This document shows, one piece after another, positions 44,993 through 56,900 of a stretch of 64,000 nucleotides of DNA. Both the position numbers and the translations under genes were made by a program. Numbering within the stretch: position 1 is the stretch's first letter; every line of letters starts with the position of its first letter. Under the pieces are notes generated by a model. The model was not told where the DNA came from and ran no database searches. It saw only the letters and a program-made list of their open reading frames with translations. The stretch lies in contig CP030886.1 of assembly GCA_006969745.1 (NCBI GenBank), positions 744,001 to 808,000 on the forward strand, written 5' to 3'. The stretch comes from Cytophagaceae bacterium. Its GTDB lineage: Bacteria > Bacteroidota > Bacteroidia > Cytophagales > Cyclobacteriaceae.

Positions 44993-47155
44993 TTATCTCA
45001 AAAAGAGCATTTCCCGATACTTTGGAAGCGGCCAGTCTTCATCGTCGACCAGGAGTTCAAGCTTATCCACGGCATAGCGTAATGGTTGGAAATATTTTCC
45101 TTTTACATTGTCGCAATACTCGATGGCTTTTTCCCGAGGATCTTCTATCATATTGATCCTTTTTCTTTCTTCAATCATCTCATGTGTCAATTTTCTCACA
45201 TTATTGATATGCGTTGACACTTCTTCAATTGTCTTTTTGATTTCCGTTGCATCAATGCCCAGATCTGTCAATCCTTTGGCATTTTGAATCAGCTTGGTTT
45301 GATACTTGGTGGCCGTTGGGATAATCATATTGCTTGCGATATCTCCCATCATTCTGGATTCGATCTGCACCTTCATAATGTAGTTTTCCAGCCTTATCTC
45401 ATGGCGGGCTTCCACCTCTACCTTGTTCATCACCTTGTGTTTTTCATACAGCTTGATTGCTTTTTCAGAAATTGAAAAATCCAGTGCACGAGGTGTGTCT
45501 TTAACATTGGATAGTTTTCTTTTCTCAGCCTCCTTTACCCATTCATCAGAATAGCCGTCGCCTTCAAATCGTATCGCCTTTGATTCTTTTATATAATCTC
45601 TTAAAACATCAATGATAGCGAGTCTTTTTTCCCGTCCTCCGTCTATGAGCTTGTTTACTTTCTTGTAAAAGTCAGAGAGTTGCTCAGCCATGATGGTGTT
45701 CAAAACCATCATCGGGTCTGACACATTAGCCTCTGAACCAACTGCCCTGAATTCAAATTTATTGCCTGTGAAAGCAAAAGGCGACGTTCTATTCCTGTCT
45801 GTATTATCAAGAATAATGGATGGTATCTGATCGATTCCCAGCTTCATATAAAGGTTTTCACCTTTCTCGACCATCACATCTCCAGACTTCTCCAGTTTGT
45901 CCAACACCTTAGTCAGCGTAGACCCAATAAAAACAGAGATGATTGCAGGTGGTGCCTCATTAGCTCCTAGTCTCCAATCGTTTCCTGCAGAAGCAATACT
46001 TGATCTCAACTGATCTGCATATTCGTGTACGGCCTTAATGGTTGTAACAAAAAATGTAAGGAACAACAGGTTGTCTTTTGCACTGGAACTAGGTTGGTAC
46101 AGATTGACACCCGTGTCCGTTACCAGCGACCAGTTATTGTGCTTACCACTTCCATTCAATCCTGAAAAAGGCTTCTCGTGAAACAGCACTCGCAAATTAT
46201 GCTTGTTAGCCACCTTTTCCATCACATCTTTAAGCAATTGGTTTTGATCCGTTGCTTCATTTACTGTTCCATACATTGGTGCCGCCTCATACTGACCAGG
46301 AGCCACTTCGTTGTGCCGGGTCATCAACGGAATACCAAGTTTATGTGACTCGATCTCATATTCTTTCATGAAATCATAAATCCTTGTAGGAATTGATCCG
46401 AAATAATGATCGTCGAGCTGTTGCCCTCTGGCCGGATTGTGACCAAACAGTGTTCTTCCTCCCATCACCAAATCCGGTCGTGCGTTATATAATGCTTTAT
46501 CTATCACGAAATATTCCTGCTCCCACCCAAGCGATGCATTGACTTTATTAACATTTCGATCAAACAAACGGCAAACTTTAACCGCTGCCTTGTCAACAGC
46601 TTCCAGGGCTTTGAGTAATGGTGCTTTATGATCTAGTGCCTCTCCTGTATAGGCAACAAAAATGGTTGGAATACACAGGGTTTTGCCATAGATGAAAATG
46701 GGTGAGGACGGATCCCATGCGGTGTATCCTCTAGCTTCGAAAGTCGATCGAATACCTCCATTGGGGAAAGACGAAGCATCGGGCTCCTGCTGAACCAGCG
46801 CCGATGCCTTAAAATTCTCAATGCCTTTGCTTGGATCAAAGAATGAATCATGTTTCTCCGCTGTGGCTCCTGTAAGTGGCTGAAACCAATGTGTATAATG
46901 TGTTACACCTCGGTCCATTGCCCAATTTTTAACCGCCGCAGCTACAGCATCCGCTGTTTCAATATCAATCTTCTTGCGATTTTTTATACAATCCGTGACT
47001 CTTTTGTATACTTCAGGTGAAAGAGTGGACTGCATTTGAGACTTTGTGAAAGCCATTTCCCCGAAATAATCAGAGATGCGTTTTGAAGGAGCTTTTACGT
47101 CTACCTTGTTTCTTTTTTGAACTAAATTAAGTGCTTGGTGTCTAAGTTGTGCCAT
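44993..47155 (-). CDS. glnN: Glutamine synthetase type III
   Basis: A 720-residue ATP-dependent enzyme that makes glutamine from glutamate and ammonia. Length and sequence match the GSIII class common in Bacteroidota: VTHYTHWFQPLTGATAEKHDSFF near residues 90-112, the catalytic NASLGWEQEYFVID near 217, and the later NGSGKHNNWSL and NRTSPFAFTGNKFEFRAVGS segments that build the substrate and nucleotide sites. GSIII is larger than GSI because of N- and C-terminal extensions, which are present. No glnB or amtB gene is adjacent. A -7 box precedes it. Confidence 0.96.
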   Translation of the reverse strand: MAQLRHQALNLVQKRNKVDVKAPSKRISDYFGEMAFTKSQMQSTLSPEVYKRVTDCIKNRKKIDIETADAVAAAVKNWAMDRGVTHYTHWFQPLTGATAEKHDSFFDPSKGIENFKASALVQQEPDASSFPNGGIRSTFEARGYTAWDPSSPIFIYGKTLCIPTIFVAYTGEALDHKAPLLKALEAVDKAAVKVCRLFDRNVNKVNASLGWEQEYFVIDKALYNARPDLVMGGRTLFGHNPARGQQLDDHYFGSIPTRIYDFMKEYEIESHKLGIPLMTRHNEVAPGQYEAAPMYGTVNEATDQNQLLKDVMEKVANKHNLRVLFHEKPFSGLNGSGKHNNWSLVTDTGVNLYQPSSSAKDNLLFLTFFVTTIKAVHEYADQLRSSIASAGNDWRLGANEAPPAIISVFIGSTLTKVLDKLEKSGDVMVEKGENLYMKLGIDQIPSIILDNTDRNRTSPFAFTGNKFEFRAVGSEANVSDPMMVLNTIMAEQLSDFYKKVNKLIDGGREKRLAIIDVLRDYIKESKAIRFEGDGYSDEWVKEAEKRKLSNVKDTPRALDFSISEKAIKLYEKHKVMNKVEVEARHEIRLENYIMKVQIESRMMGDIASNMIIPTATKYQTKLIQNAKGLTDLGIDATEIKKTIEEVSTHINNVRKLTHEMIEERKRINMIEDPREKAIEYCDNVKGKYFQPLRYAVDKLELLVDDEDWPLPKYREMLFLR

Positions 47156-47184
47156 GGTTTATACTTTTCAGCAGATTTAATACT

Positions 47185-47192
47185 CAAAAGTA
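47185..47192 (-). promoter_or_regulatory. Bacteroidota -7 box for glutamine synthetase
   Basis: On the minus strand this reads TACTTTTG, an exact TAnnTTTG match, 29 bases before the glnN start. No clear -33 element was seen. The AT-rich 136-base region is shared with the divergent rsmE gene. Confidence 0.4.
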
Positions 47193-47291
47193 CTCATTTT
47201 TCGCATATATATTTAAAATAGGGTATTTTTTAAACCTGTTTTTTATCTATTTGCAGAATTTTTATGTTTTAAAGCAAATTTTAAATCCCTA

Positions 47292-47990
47292 ATGACCATA
47301 TTTTATCAAAAATCAATTAAACAGGGTGAAAATGCTCTTTCAGAGGAGGAGTCGAAGCACTGCGCGCAGGTCCTTAGGCATCAAATCGGAGATGAAATTT
47401 TGGTTTTTGATGGAATCGGTGGGAAACATCGTGCTGTTTTAACCAAGATTTCAAAGAAAGCGTGTGAGTTTGACATCATTGAGTCAAATTTTGCGTCGAA
47501 GAAGAATTTTTATACTCATCTCGCCATAGCTCCCACCAAAAATGCAGATCGAATGGAGTGGCTGATTGAAAAATTGAGTGAACTTGGGGTAGATGAGGTT
47601 ACATTCGTACACACAAATCACAGTGAGCGAAAAAAGCTAAGATTAGACAGGTTGGAAAAGAAAGCTATCAGTGCAATGAAACAAAGCGGGAATCCTTTCC
47701 TAATGAAATTAAATGAGCTAACACCTCTTAGTTCGTTCATTTCTTCATGCAATTCTGAAATTAAACTTATTGCTCATGTGGATGATTCTCACCAATATAT
47801 TTCAGACGCTTTGCATTCAGACAAATCAATTTCAATCTTAATTGGACCGGAAGGAGATTTTAACATGGATGAAGTTGATAAGGCTAAACAACACGGCTTT
47901 AGTGCAATTTCTCTTGGACAAAATACGCTGAGAACAGAAACAGCAGGCTTTGTGGCCTGCTGTGTTGTAAATACTGTAAATAGGTATTGA
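47292..47990 (+). CDS. rsmE: 16S rRNA (uracil-1498-N3)-methyltransferase RsmE
   Basis: A 232-residue SAM-dependent methyltransferase that modifies U1498 of 16S rRNA. An N-terminal PUA-like domain (HCAQVLRHQIGDEILVFDGIG, residues about 22-42) is followed by a SPOUT-fold catalytic domain whose knot motifs are ILIGPEGDFNMDEVDKA near 178 and ISLGQNTLRTETA near 210. Length fits the family. It ends exactly where the convergent giant T9SS gene ends. Confidence 0.96.
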   Translation: MTIFYQKSIKQGENALSEEESKHCAQVLRHQIGDEILVFDGIGGKHRAVLTKISKKACEFDIIESNFASKKNFYTHLAIAPTKNADRMEWLIEKLSELGVDEVTFVHTNHSERKKLRLDRLEKKAISAMKQSGNPFLMKLNELTPLSSFISSCNSEIKLIAHVDDSHQYISDALHSDKSISILIGPEGDFNMDEVDKAKQHGFSAISLGQNTLRTETAGFVACCVVNTVNRY

Positions 47991-50900
47991 TTACCTGATT
48001 ATGATTTTATGCTTTCTGATGTTTTCACCTTGCTTGACACTTATAAAATAAATACCTGCCTTGAGTGTGACATTGGAATCAATTTTCTCATCAATCAATA
48101 AGGCGCCATCAAAGCTTTTTTCCAGATAAGACTTACCTGTCATATCAATCATCTTTACATGAATTGGAGTATGATCGTCGCCTGAAACAATTCTTAGCCT
48201 TACATTTTCTGCGGATGCCGGATTAGGGTATGTCGAAACCTCAATGCCCTGTTGCTTGTAATCATTCATTACTAAAATTACAGGCAGTAATTCTTCTTCA
48301 CCATCAAAATCTACTTGTCTCAACCTATAGTAGTTCTGTCCCAGGAACGGACTTCTATCAATGAAACTATAGTCTACCTGTTGATTTGTATTTCCATTTC
48401 CATCTACCACCCCTATAGCTTCAAACTGTATTCCATCAGATGATCGTTGCACCTCGAAGAAATCGTTGTTTACTTCAGAGGCTGTGGCCCAATTGAGTAG
48501 TACACGATTATCTTTGGCAATACCTGAAAAGGAAATTAGCTCGACAGGCAAAGCAGTAGTTGAACTTTCTGATCCATATGTGAAATAGTTTTCACTAAAA
48601 GCCGAGCCCAAGGTAGAAACGATCGAAGCATTTGTGGGTGTTCCGGAAGCAACGCCACCCAGGTCATCCCACTCGCTACCTGCATCATCCCAAATCAACA
48701 CGCGTAATTCCTGGTCATCTATTTCATCCTGCGTCAGATTGATATTAGTAGCATCCACTCTGAATGTGGCACCATTGGCCGGACTTGCTGTATTTACACG
48801 CCAATATTCATCAGGAACTACCGCCTGCACATTGCTTGAGGCTTCTACTGTGTAGTTATCTACTGCAGCCTCATTGGTAACCGGAGATGCGTTGTAATAT
48901 TCAACTTCCCAAATCTGAACCCCGGACTGTCCGCTTGTAGTATTGACACTAAATGGCTTGTAACTACTGAATTTTCCTACAGGAAATACAAACGATTTCC
49001 CATTTCCTAATTCGACCAGGATGGGACCATTAATGAAACCGCCTGTTCGAGAATAATTACCAGAACCAGTACCTACATCGCATAGTAAAATTGCTGCATT
49101 AGTTGAATCTAATGTATTGAATTGACCATTAGTGAGCGTCAATGAATTAGCTATCGCTATTGTGTCCATATTACCAATGTACACCTGACCAGAAGCTTTA
49201 TTTATCTCGACGTTATACATCTTGTCGGGCTTGAAGTCACCATTGACTATCTGATTGTTTGTGCCACTGAAAATGACTGTACCACTACCATTATTAAATG
49301 TTCCGCCCGTATAGTCCAAATCACCACTGAGACTCAAATCGCCGTTTCCGGCATTAAAAGTTCCACCATCAATACTTAAATCTCCTGATAAATTAGCGTC
49401 TGCCCCGTTTCCATTGTAAGCTCCAGCAGATAAGATCAAATCACCTGCAGTAATTGTGGTTGTACTATTCCCTGCGTTAAATGTACCGTTAGTAATGGTA
49501 ACTGGACCAGTGCTGGTAAAACCAAAATTGTTATTGTTCGAAAGAGTAGATCCGTCTTGAATGGTTATCCCCCCGGATCCAATGGTATACGAAATGGCTG
49601 GAATACTTTTAGATCCGCCATCACTTATCACCAAACCTCTAACGTCAGTAAAGTCAGCTGGAATAGTGAAGTTTCCGGCACCTCCAAAATTGACAGTTCC
49701 TCCAGTGGTAGTAAAAAAATCATCCAGATTACCTCCAGGCAGCGTCCCTGTTTCAAGCTTCATCGTGCCTGTCCCAGTAACGTCTCCAAAATTGTGTCCA
49801 TCAGAGTCTCCGATGTTTAAAAGGCCTTCGATATCTACACTGAAAATATTTTGATCATTATCGCTAGCTGAGGTCATTGTAATATCTGCATCGTTTCTTA
49901 TTGAAACAATTGAGCCTGCTCTTGGCACCTCACCGGCGGCACTAAATGACATTCCTCCATCCGTACTTATTTCCCACAATGCGGTGTTCGCCCAATTTCC
50001 ATTTCCGGCGGTGACGGTTCGATAAATCAATAATTCGTCTGGAATATTATCCGGATCGCCTATCGTATACTCTCCCGTAAAATTATTGTTTCCTAGATCG
50101 GTATCATCCCAAGTAATTGTTTTTGCTGCTGAGCTAATGCCATTTCCGGAAATTGGTGGTTGTAGCTTTGTCCACGTAGGTGTTTCAAGTCTCGCATTTG
50201 CATAGTTATTGATATTTCCGTTTACATCACTACCAACATATGTAAAGGTGATAGAGCTTCCTGCAAATCCTGTAATATCACTATCTGATGTGGTAATTAC
50301 CCAATAGTAATCCAAAACATCTGTGCCAGTGGCTGATGGGTGTGCCGAGTTAATAGCTTTAAAAAGAATGGTAGCTGTTTCACTGCTATTAACTACTACG
50401 TCTACCGGCGTGTATTTGCCCGGTACTCCTAGCGGAATTGTAAAGCTGGTGTTTGAGTTAAATTCTTTTTCGATACCATCACTCTTCTTCACTCCATTTA
50501 CTGATATCATAGTGTTTTCATCGAAGGTACCTGTGGTTGTAATGGTGGCATCTCCATCAATGAATAGTCGATTATCAGCAATATTTAAAACACCTGCATC
50601 AATAGCTATTTCGTCATCTATGGTTAGTGTAACCACTTCTCCACCTCCTGTTTGTGCAAGAGTGACCCCATTTGAATTGTCAATGACCAACTTGCTGACC
50701 GTACCTGCACGATCTGAGGAGGTGATCTCCTGTGAACTTGTAGAGCTGTTCATAACCAGACCACCCGAACCATCATATATGGTGACAATGTCTGCGTCGC
50801 CTTCTACATTTGTAGGTACACCCTGATCATCATAAATACCTGTATTAAGAGCAAAATCATTCGTTATAATAATTCCAGAAGCGGGTATCGTAGCATTATC

Positions 50901-53900
50901 TAAGGACAATGTCCCTGATGTGTTAACTGTCAGATCATAAAAAGTGGTAGCTGTAGTGCCTGATATTTGCTGGGTATTCCCATCAAATACGAATAAGTTA
51001 TTGTTTGGTGTGTAGGTTCCATCATTTTCTAAATCGCCGGCTAGGTTGATCTGAAAACCATTGGCATCTAAGGTGCCGCTATTCTGAATGGCAATATTAT
51101 TTGAAACATCAAGGTTATTTACCACCAATCTTACCGATGGTGAGCCTGAATTGAGGCTATCAATTCTAATGTTTGATAATTCCACATAGCTATTTAAATC
51201 AAACCGCGGTGAGCCAGTAGTAGTATAAGTGGCATCATCATAACCAAAATCAATGAATGAAGCATCACTGATATTCACAGTAGGTGTAGTGATGGATGAA
51301 CCAAGAATGAATGATCCATTAGTTGGATTGGCTTGTGCGTCAACCAACGCAAACACATCCGTTCCGCTTGCGATATCCAAAGTAAACGACCCATCTGTTA
51401 GCTCAAATACTCCACGATCATTTTCGAACGTGGCACCGGTGTTTACCCCAAAGAGGGCAATTCCTCCTGTCTGATTATAAGTAAGCGTACCAGTTGAAGA
51501 TAGTGTAGATCTACGGACCTGGGATCCTACAATTAGATTTCCAGCAGACAATTCTACCTCTGATGATCCCGCTGAACCATATTCAAGATAATTATCACCA
51601 TTTGCTCCGTCTGTGAAGATTGCACTACCTCCATCGATAGTTAGTTTGCCATCTAATCGGATCCCATTGCCCGAGCCTGTTCCTGTTGCGGATATTCGAG
51701 CAGTTCCTGAGGTTAGCGTTAATCCTCCTGAAGATGGGATATTAAAATCACCTCCGCCTGTATTTAATTCAATATCAATTGCAGCATCATTGAGAATGAA
51801 TGTGCCATTTTGTATTTCAAGAGCTTTTGTCACGGTATTTGTTGGTCCGTTCAAATCAAAATCATCATTGAATGAAAAAGTATTTGATTGATCTGTTCCC
51901 ATATTCAATTCAATCCGATATAGATCAGGATTACTTGTGCCTGAGGTAATTCGATAGGTATGACTCCCAGTGCCATTTAGTTCGAGAATCGCATTATTAT
52001 TGGTGCCAGCTCCATTGTATAAGTCTATGACATCTATTGGGCCCTGAATGATATCCCCGCCGACAACTAAGCGGTGTTCCAGAGATGATGGAGTCGTATT
52101 AAGTACAACAATTTGGTCACCATCTGACTCGTCTTCACTTCCAGTATCCATCACTAAATCGTCCCCTATGGTCAATGTTCTGGCGTTACCGGTCGAAGGA
52201 AATTCTACAAAGTCAGCACTGGAGTTGGTAGTCATTCTTAAGTCGTCTACAATGGTAATGTCTCCATTTGCACCACTGTTTAACCTTAAGGTTCCTCCAC
52301 TTCTGATAATCAAATCAAAATTGACGAGTATGTCTTCAGTAAAGACAAAATATCCACCATCACGAATGACCAAATCCGGATAGGCGGTAGGAAAACTAGA
52401 TGGTATTTCTACACCAAAATTTGAGCCTTCAAGAGTCCCTTCGGCATCAAAATAGAATTCATTTCCATCACGAGTAACAAAATCTCCCACATCGGCCGTA
52501 AAGTTGGCAATTTGAATGACGCTAGTACTTGCATCAGTATCACAAGTACTACAGTCTGCCTGGAATCTCAATCTTCCTGAACCGGTGACAAGCCCTGTGA
52601 CTACATCGAGGGTTGCTGCTCCAGACGTTAAATCTTCGAACCGTACCTGAGGTCCCCAAGCTACCGAGCGCGTTGTCCAAGTGCCGGTACCATCGTCGAC
52701 GGAGTCTGCAAATACAATCTGAGCAACAGTCACATCTTCATCCGCAGTAATCCAATGTGAGTCAGTACCTGCCGTTTCGTCCGGGTCCCATCCTATTATC
52801 GCAATATCGCCTGCTTGAGGATAGTCAGATGCAGCAGCTGCTCCATTCCAGTGACCTTCTGTAGACCAGGTACTGTTTTGATCCCAATCTGATGTAAAAC
52901 CAGTACCGGTATTATAAACCGTGAAGTAAATCTCAGGAGCTCCGTTCCATGCGTTGCTTCCAGCACTGCTAAAGTTTGCATTTATTATCTCAAACCGATT
53001 TCCTGGAAATGTTCCGCTATTGGAGGACGGACCATTGAATACTAATTCATTCGTATTTCTATCATCATCGTTGGCATCCTCTTCGGTTCGTGTGAAGGGA
53101 AGTTCATCCAATACATAGCCTCCATTATAGGTATTCTCATTTCCGGTGATATCTTCATCATCATAGTACATGCGCAAGGAGATGTCAGGCTTGGTAGTGA
53201 ACCCTGAATGATTTAGTCTCCAGTGATAGGTAAGTCGATCCGTTTCAGTTGGATCCATTGTTGGTAAGATAGCATCCGCCACATTGATTTTCACATAGCC
53301 ATCATTTGCGCCACTTGATCCTGAAATTGACAATTCCAAAGGCGTATACTTATCTGTGCCTGATTCCTGATCCGTACCTATTGGAAATAGGTAGTCATCT
53401 CTATCATTGGCGATGTACATTGAAATTCCTTCATCCGAAGCATTGCCGGCAGTTCTGATATATTTAGTCGTCCCAGGACTCGTAATCGAAATGCCAGCAG
53501 AATCACTGTCAAGAACAAGTCCATATGTATGTATGTCTAAAATTCCTGTGGTCAAAGTAAGCGTATCCACCACATCAAAGTCTGCGGCAAACAATGCTCC
53601 ATTAGAGTCGTCCAACTCCAGATTGGTGAAAATACCGGTTCCATCGCCATTCAAATTATGTACCGCAGACCCACCGGCCAATTCAATTCTACCCTGACCT
53701 GTATGCAAACCAGCGTTGTAAATATCACCGTTGACCTCAACCGTAAAACCATTATCATCAAATGTAACGCCTGAGCCAATTACTAAACTATCTCCTACTA
53801 CAAAAGGTGCTAAATTTCCTTCAATTCGTTTGGTTCCGCTTCCTGATAGTAACATCTGATAGACTCCACTAGATTTAGATCCCCCGGGGCCATACTCCAT

Positions 53901-56900
53901 TTCGCCTTCAACGGATATACGTTGAACGGAAGAGGTCCCATCAAATGTCATTGTGTTTTGATCGGTATCAATGTATGTATCCGTCTCTATAAAAAATCCA
54001 TTCCCAATGGTCATATTTGCTCCATTAGTATCAAATCGAACACGATTATTATTGGAACAGCTGCATCCATTATCTAACATTCTAAAATCATTGAGCACAA
54101 CCAAATCCTGAATTGCTGCTGCCGGGGTTGCAGTACCGCCTGCATTGACAGCTCTAAGCTTATGCTCCCTATTGTTGGTTGATATTTTGTCTAACGATAA
54201 ATTCCAAAAAGGAATGGTTGAGTTTATTATTCCATGATCTTGATCAACACTACTTTCAAGGATATTTACGGTCACGGTACCACCAGTAACCAAGTAGTTT
54301 CCTTCCGCAATGCCTATTTGAACGAGCACATCCTCTCCACTTGTTTGTTTTGGACGGTCGTTGTCCCCTTGATCTTCCATTTCGATATTCAAAATGGTTG
54401 GGTTGGAAGGGTTAGGTTCAGTCATGGTAAAATTCATGGTGCTGAATGGCATACTAAACAATGCATGATCGTTGTTTGCACCAGTATTTGTAGATAGGGG
54501 ATTGACCGTCACAGTTCCGCCCGTATGAATCCATGCACCTTGGGGATCTAAACCATTGCTCTTTGTCCTTACCTGGTTTACGTTTACAGTTCCACCGGTG
54601 ATTTCTACGATTGCATTGTCGTCAAAGATGATCATTAATCTACCATCACCAGTTTTCGAGATTTCTCCATTGTCGCTGACTTTCAGCTTACCCATTACAT
54701 GAAAGCCATTCTGATCATCTGAGTTCACAATGGAAGTGCCGGCAACCCAAAATCTGGCATCCGGAAAAATGACGTAATCACTGTTGCAACTTCCTGTACA
54801 AACTCTGGCCGAATTACCACCGTAGGTACTAGGATCATTTCTGCAGATTTCGGGTAGAAATATGTTGTCACCTAATTTAAGCGTTCCTTTTTCCAAGCCA
54901 AGTGCTCTTGGATTTTCATAGAGTGTTTCATCTGTCCCAAAGTGCTGTTGGAAAGCGACTCTCCCGTAAATATTGAAGTTGGCTTGCACACTTGCATTTA
55001 TTTCACAGATATAGGTATCATCGGTTCCTTTATCAATTTCTATTCTGTAAAAGGTACATGCGCCATTACAGGTAATATCCTGATTTTCTGAGTCATTGGT
55101 CATCAACAACTCAACCACCCCATATTCAGTGGCATCCAATGGTCCAGCTCCATTGTCATTATCCTGATCTCCCGCTGAAGGGTACGCTTCATAAAATTCC
55201 TCATTGGTCACACTTGTGGCGTTGATGTTCGTAAATGTGGCAGTTCCTTCATTCGAGAAGTCTCCTTTGAGATCAATTTGATGGAAATCAAAAACTCCTC
55301 TAACATTGGTTTCTCCGGTTCGATCATTGTATGCATCGCCCAGTCCAACGGTGAAGGATGCACCGCTGCTCACACTTACATCGCCGGCTATTTCTAATCG
55401 AATAATATCAGTTGCGGTATTGTCATTGATTCGGAATGTTCCGGTGCTAATGTCGAGATTTCCGTTGAGTATTAAGCTGTCCATCAAAGTGACTGTAGCG
55501 CTCGTAACAGCTATATCAAGGTTATTGAATGTGGCTTTTCCTCCGGCATTTAAAGTGAAATCAGAAGAACCGGATAGCTGCACCGTACCTCCTGCAGAAG
55601 TTGTGAATGTATTGGTGGTATTTACGGTTGGGAAGTTATCTCCCTCCATAACTAATGTCCCGGTTCCTGAAAAATTTTCAAATGCATGTCCAGATGTCCC
55701 TTCAATATCCAAAATTCCACCTGCACGCACAGTAACATCACCTATTGCGTAAGCGCCTCCATTTGATGTGACGGCATCTGCATCCAGATCTATTTCATCT
55801 CCATTAAGGATAGTTACATTGTCTGTAGATTGATTCGGATATCGACTATCGGGATTCACCCGAATAGATCCTGAAGGATCGATGGTCCAATTCAGCGGAT
55901 CATCCCAATCTCCGGATCTGTAGGAATAGAAATTTACGATTTCTGTAACTCCCAGTGTATAATATCCATCGGCGAGGTTTGCATCTGTAACGGTAAAGGT
56001 CACTTTATTATTTCCGTCAGTAAAAGAAGCTGTCGGAGTTCCTGAGGCTTCTGTAAAGTCCACAGAAGATGGATCAGTGGTGTATAATAACTTGAAATCC
56101 CCAGTAGTTCCTATGTCATCGGCATCTCCAAATCCAGCTTCATCCGTATCAAAGGAAAGTGTAATATCTACTGTCCCCGTCTTCTCCAAATACCATATTC
56201 TAGTCCATCTGCTGAATCCAGTAAGCCCTGCATCAACATTACTTTTTGTAGTACCATGACTTGATCCGTTGTGACCTGCAAAAACCCACTCATCATCGGC
56301 ATCAAGTGATGAGCTGCTTTCATCAAAATATATTTCACCTCCAGATCCTGTGATGGTGACTGAAGTATTCCCTGCAGATTGTCTTCCTATACCTACAACA
56401 TCTGACTCATATCCTGCCTGGGCATATTCATCATTTGCAGTAAGTACTATTCCATACTTCTCGCCCAAGTAGTTATTTATAATTGTGATTTCTGCATCAT
56501 TGAGGGCTACATTATAATAGATAGCTTCAGTTATACTACCTGTAAATCCTGCAGAACCACTGGCGATATTTGAGCCTCCACTGATTTGATTTCCATCGCC
56601 ACTCTCGCCAAACGTGATATCGCCGGTTGTTCCGGTTACAGACGACAAAGCCGAAGTATTACTCCCAATTGAGTTATTGTCGATAAAGGCTTCTATGGTT
56701 GTAGATCCACCGTCAAATGTGAATGCGACAATATAGCTCGTACTTACAGTGAGCGCACTTGAGGTAATGAAAAAATCATTCGTTGAATTGTAAACGCCTG
56801 CATTAATCTGACCGGAACCATCAAGGTAAATGATTAAACCATCGGAGGTGTTTCCTTGCTCGTAAAGCACCTGATTGCCTGAGAATGATGAGGGAGTGGA

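Noticed and set aside
50323..50826. Open frame of 167 residues on the plus strand inside the giant T9SS gene
   Set aside because: It is antisense to a long, clearly coding gene; its composition (many Ser, Val, Pro) is what the reverse of a Thr/Gly/Asn-rich frame gives. The same holds for the 148-residue frame at 55306-55752 and others in the region.
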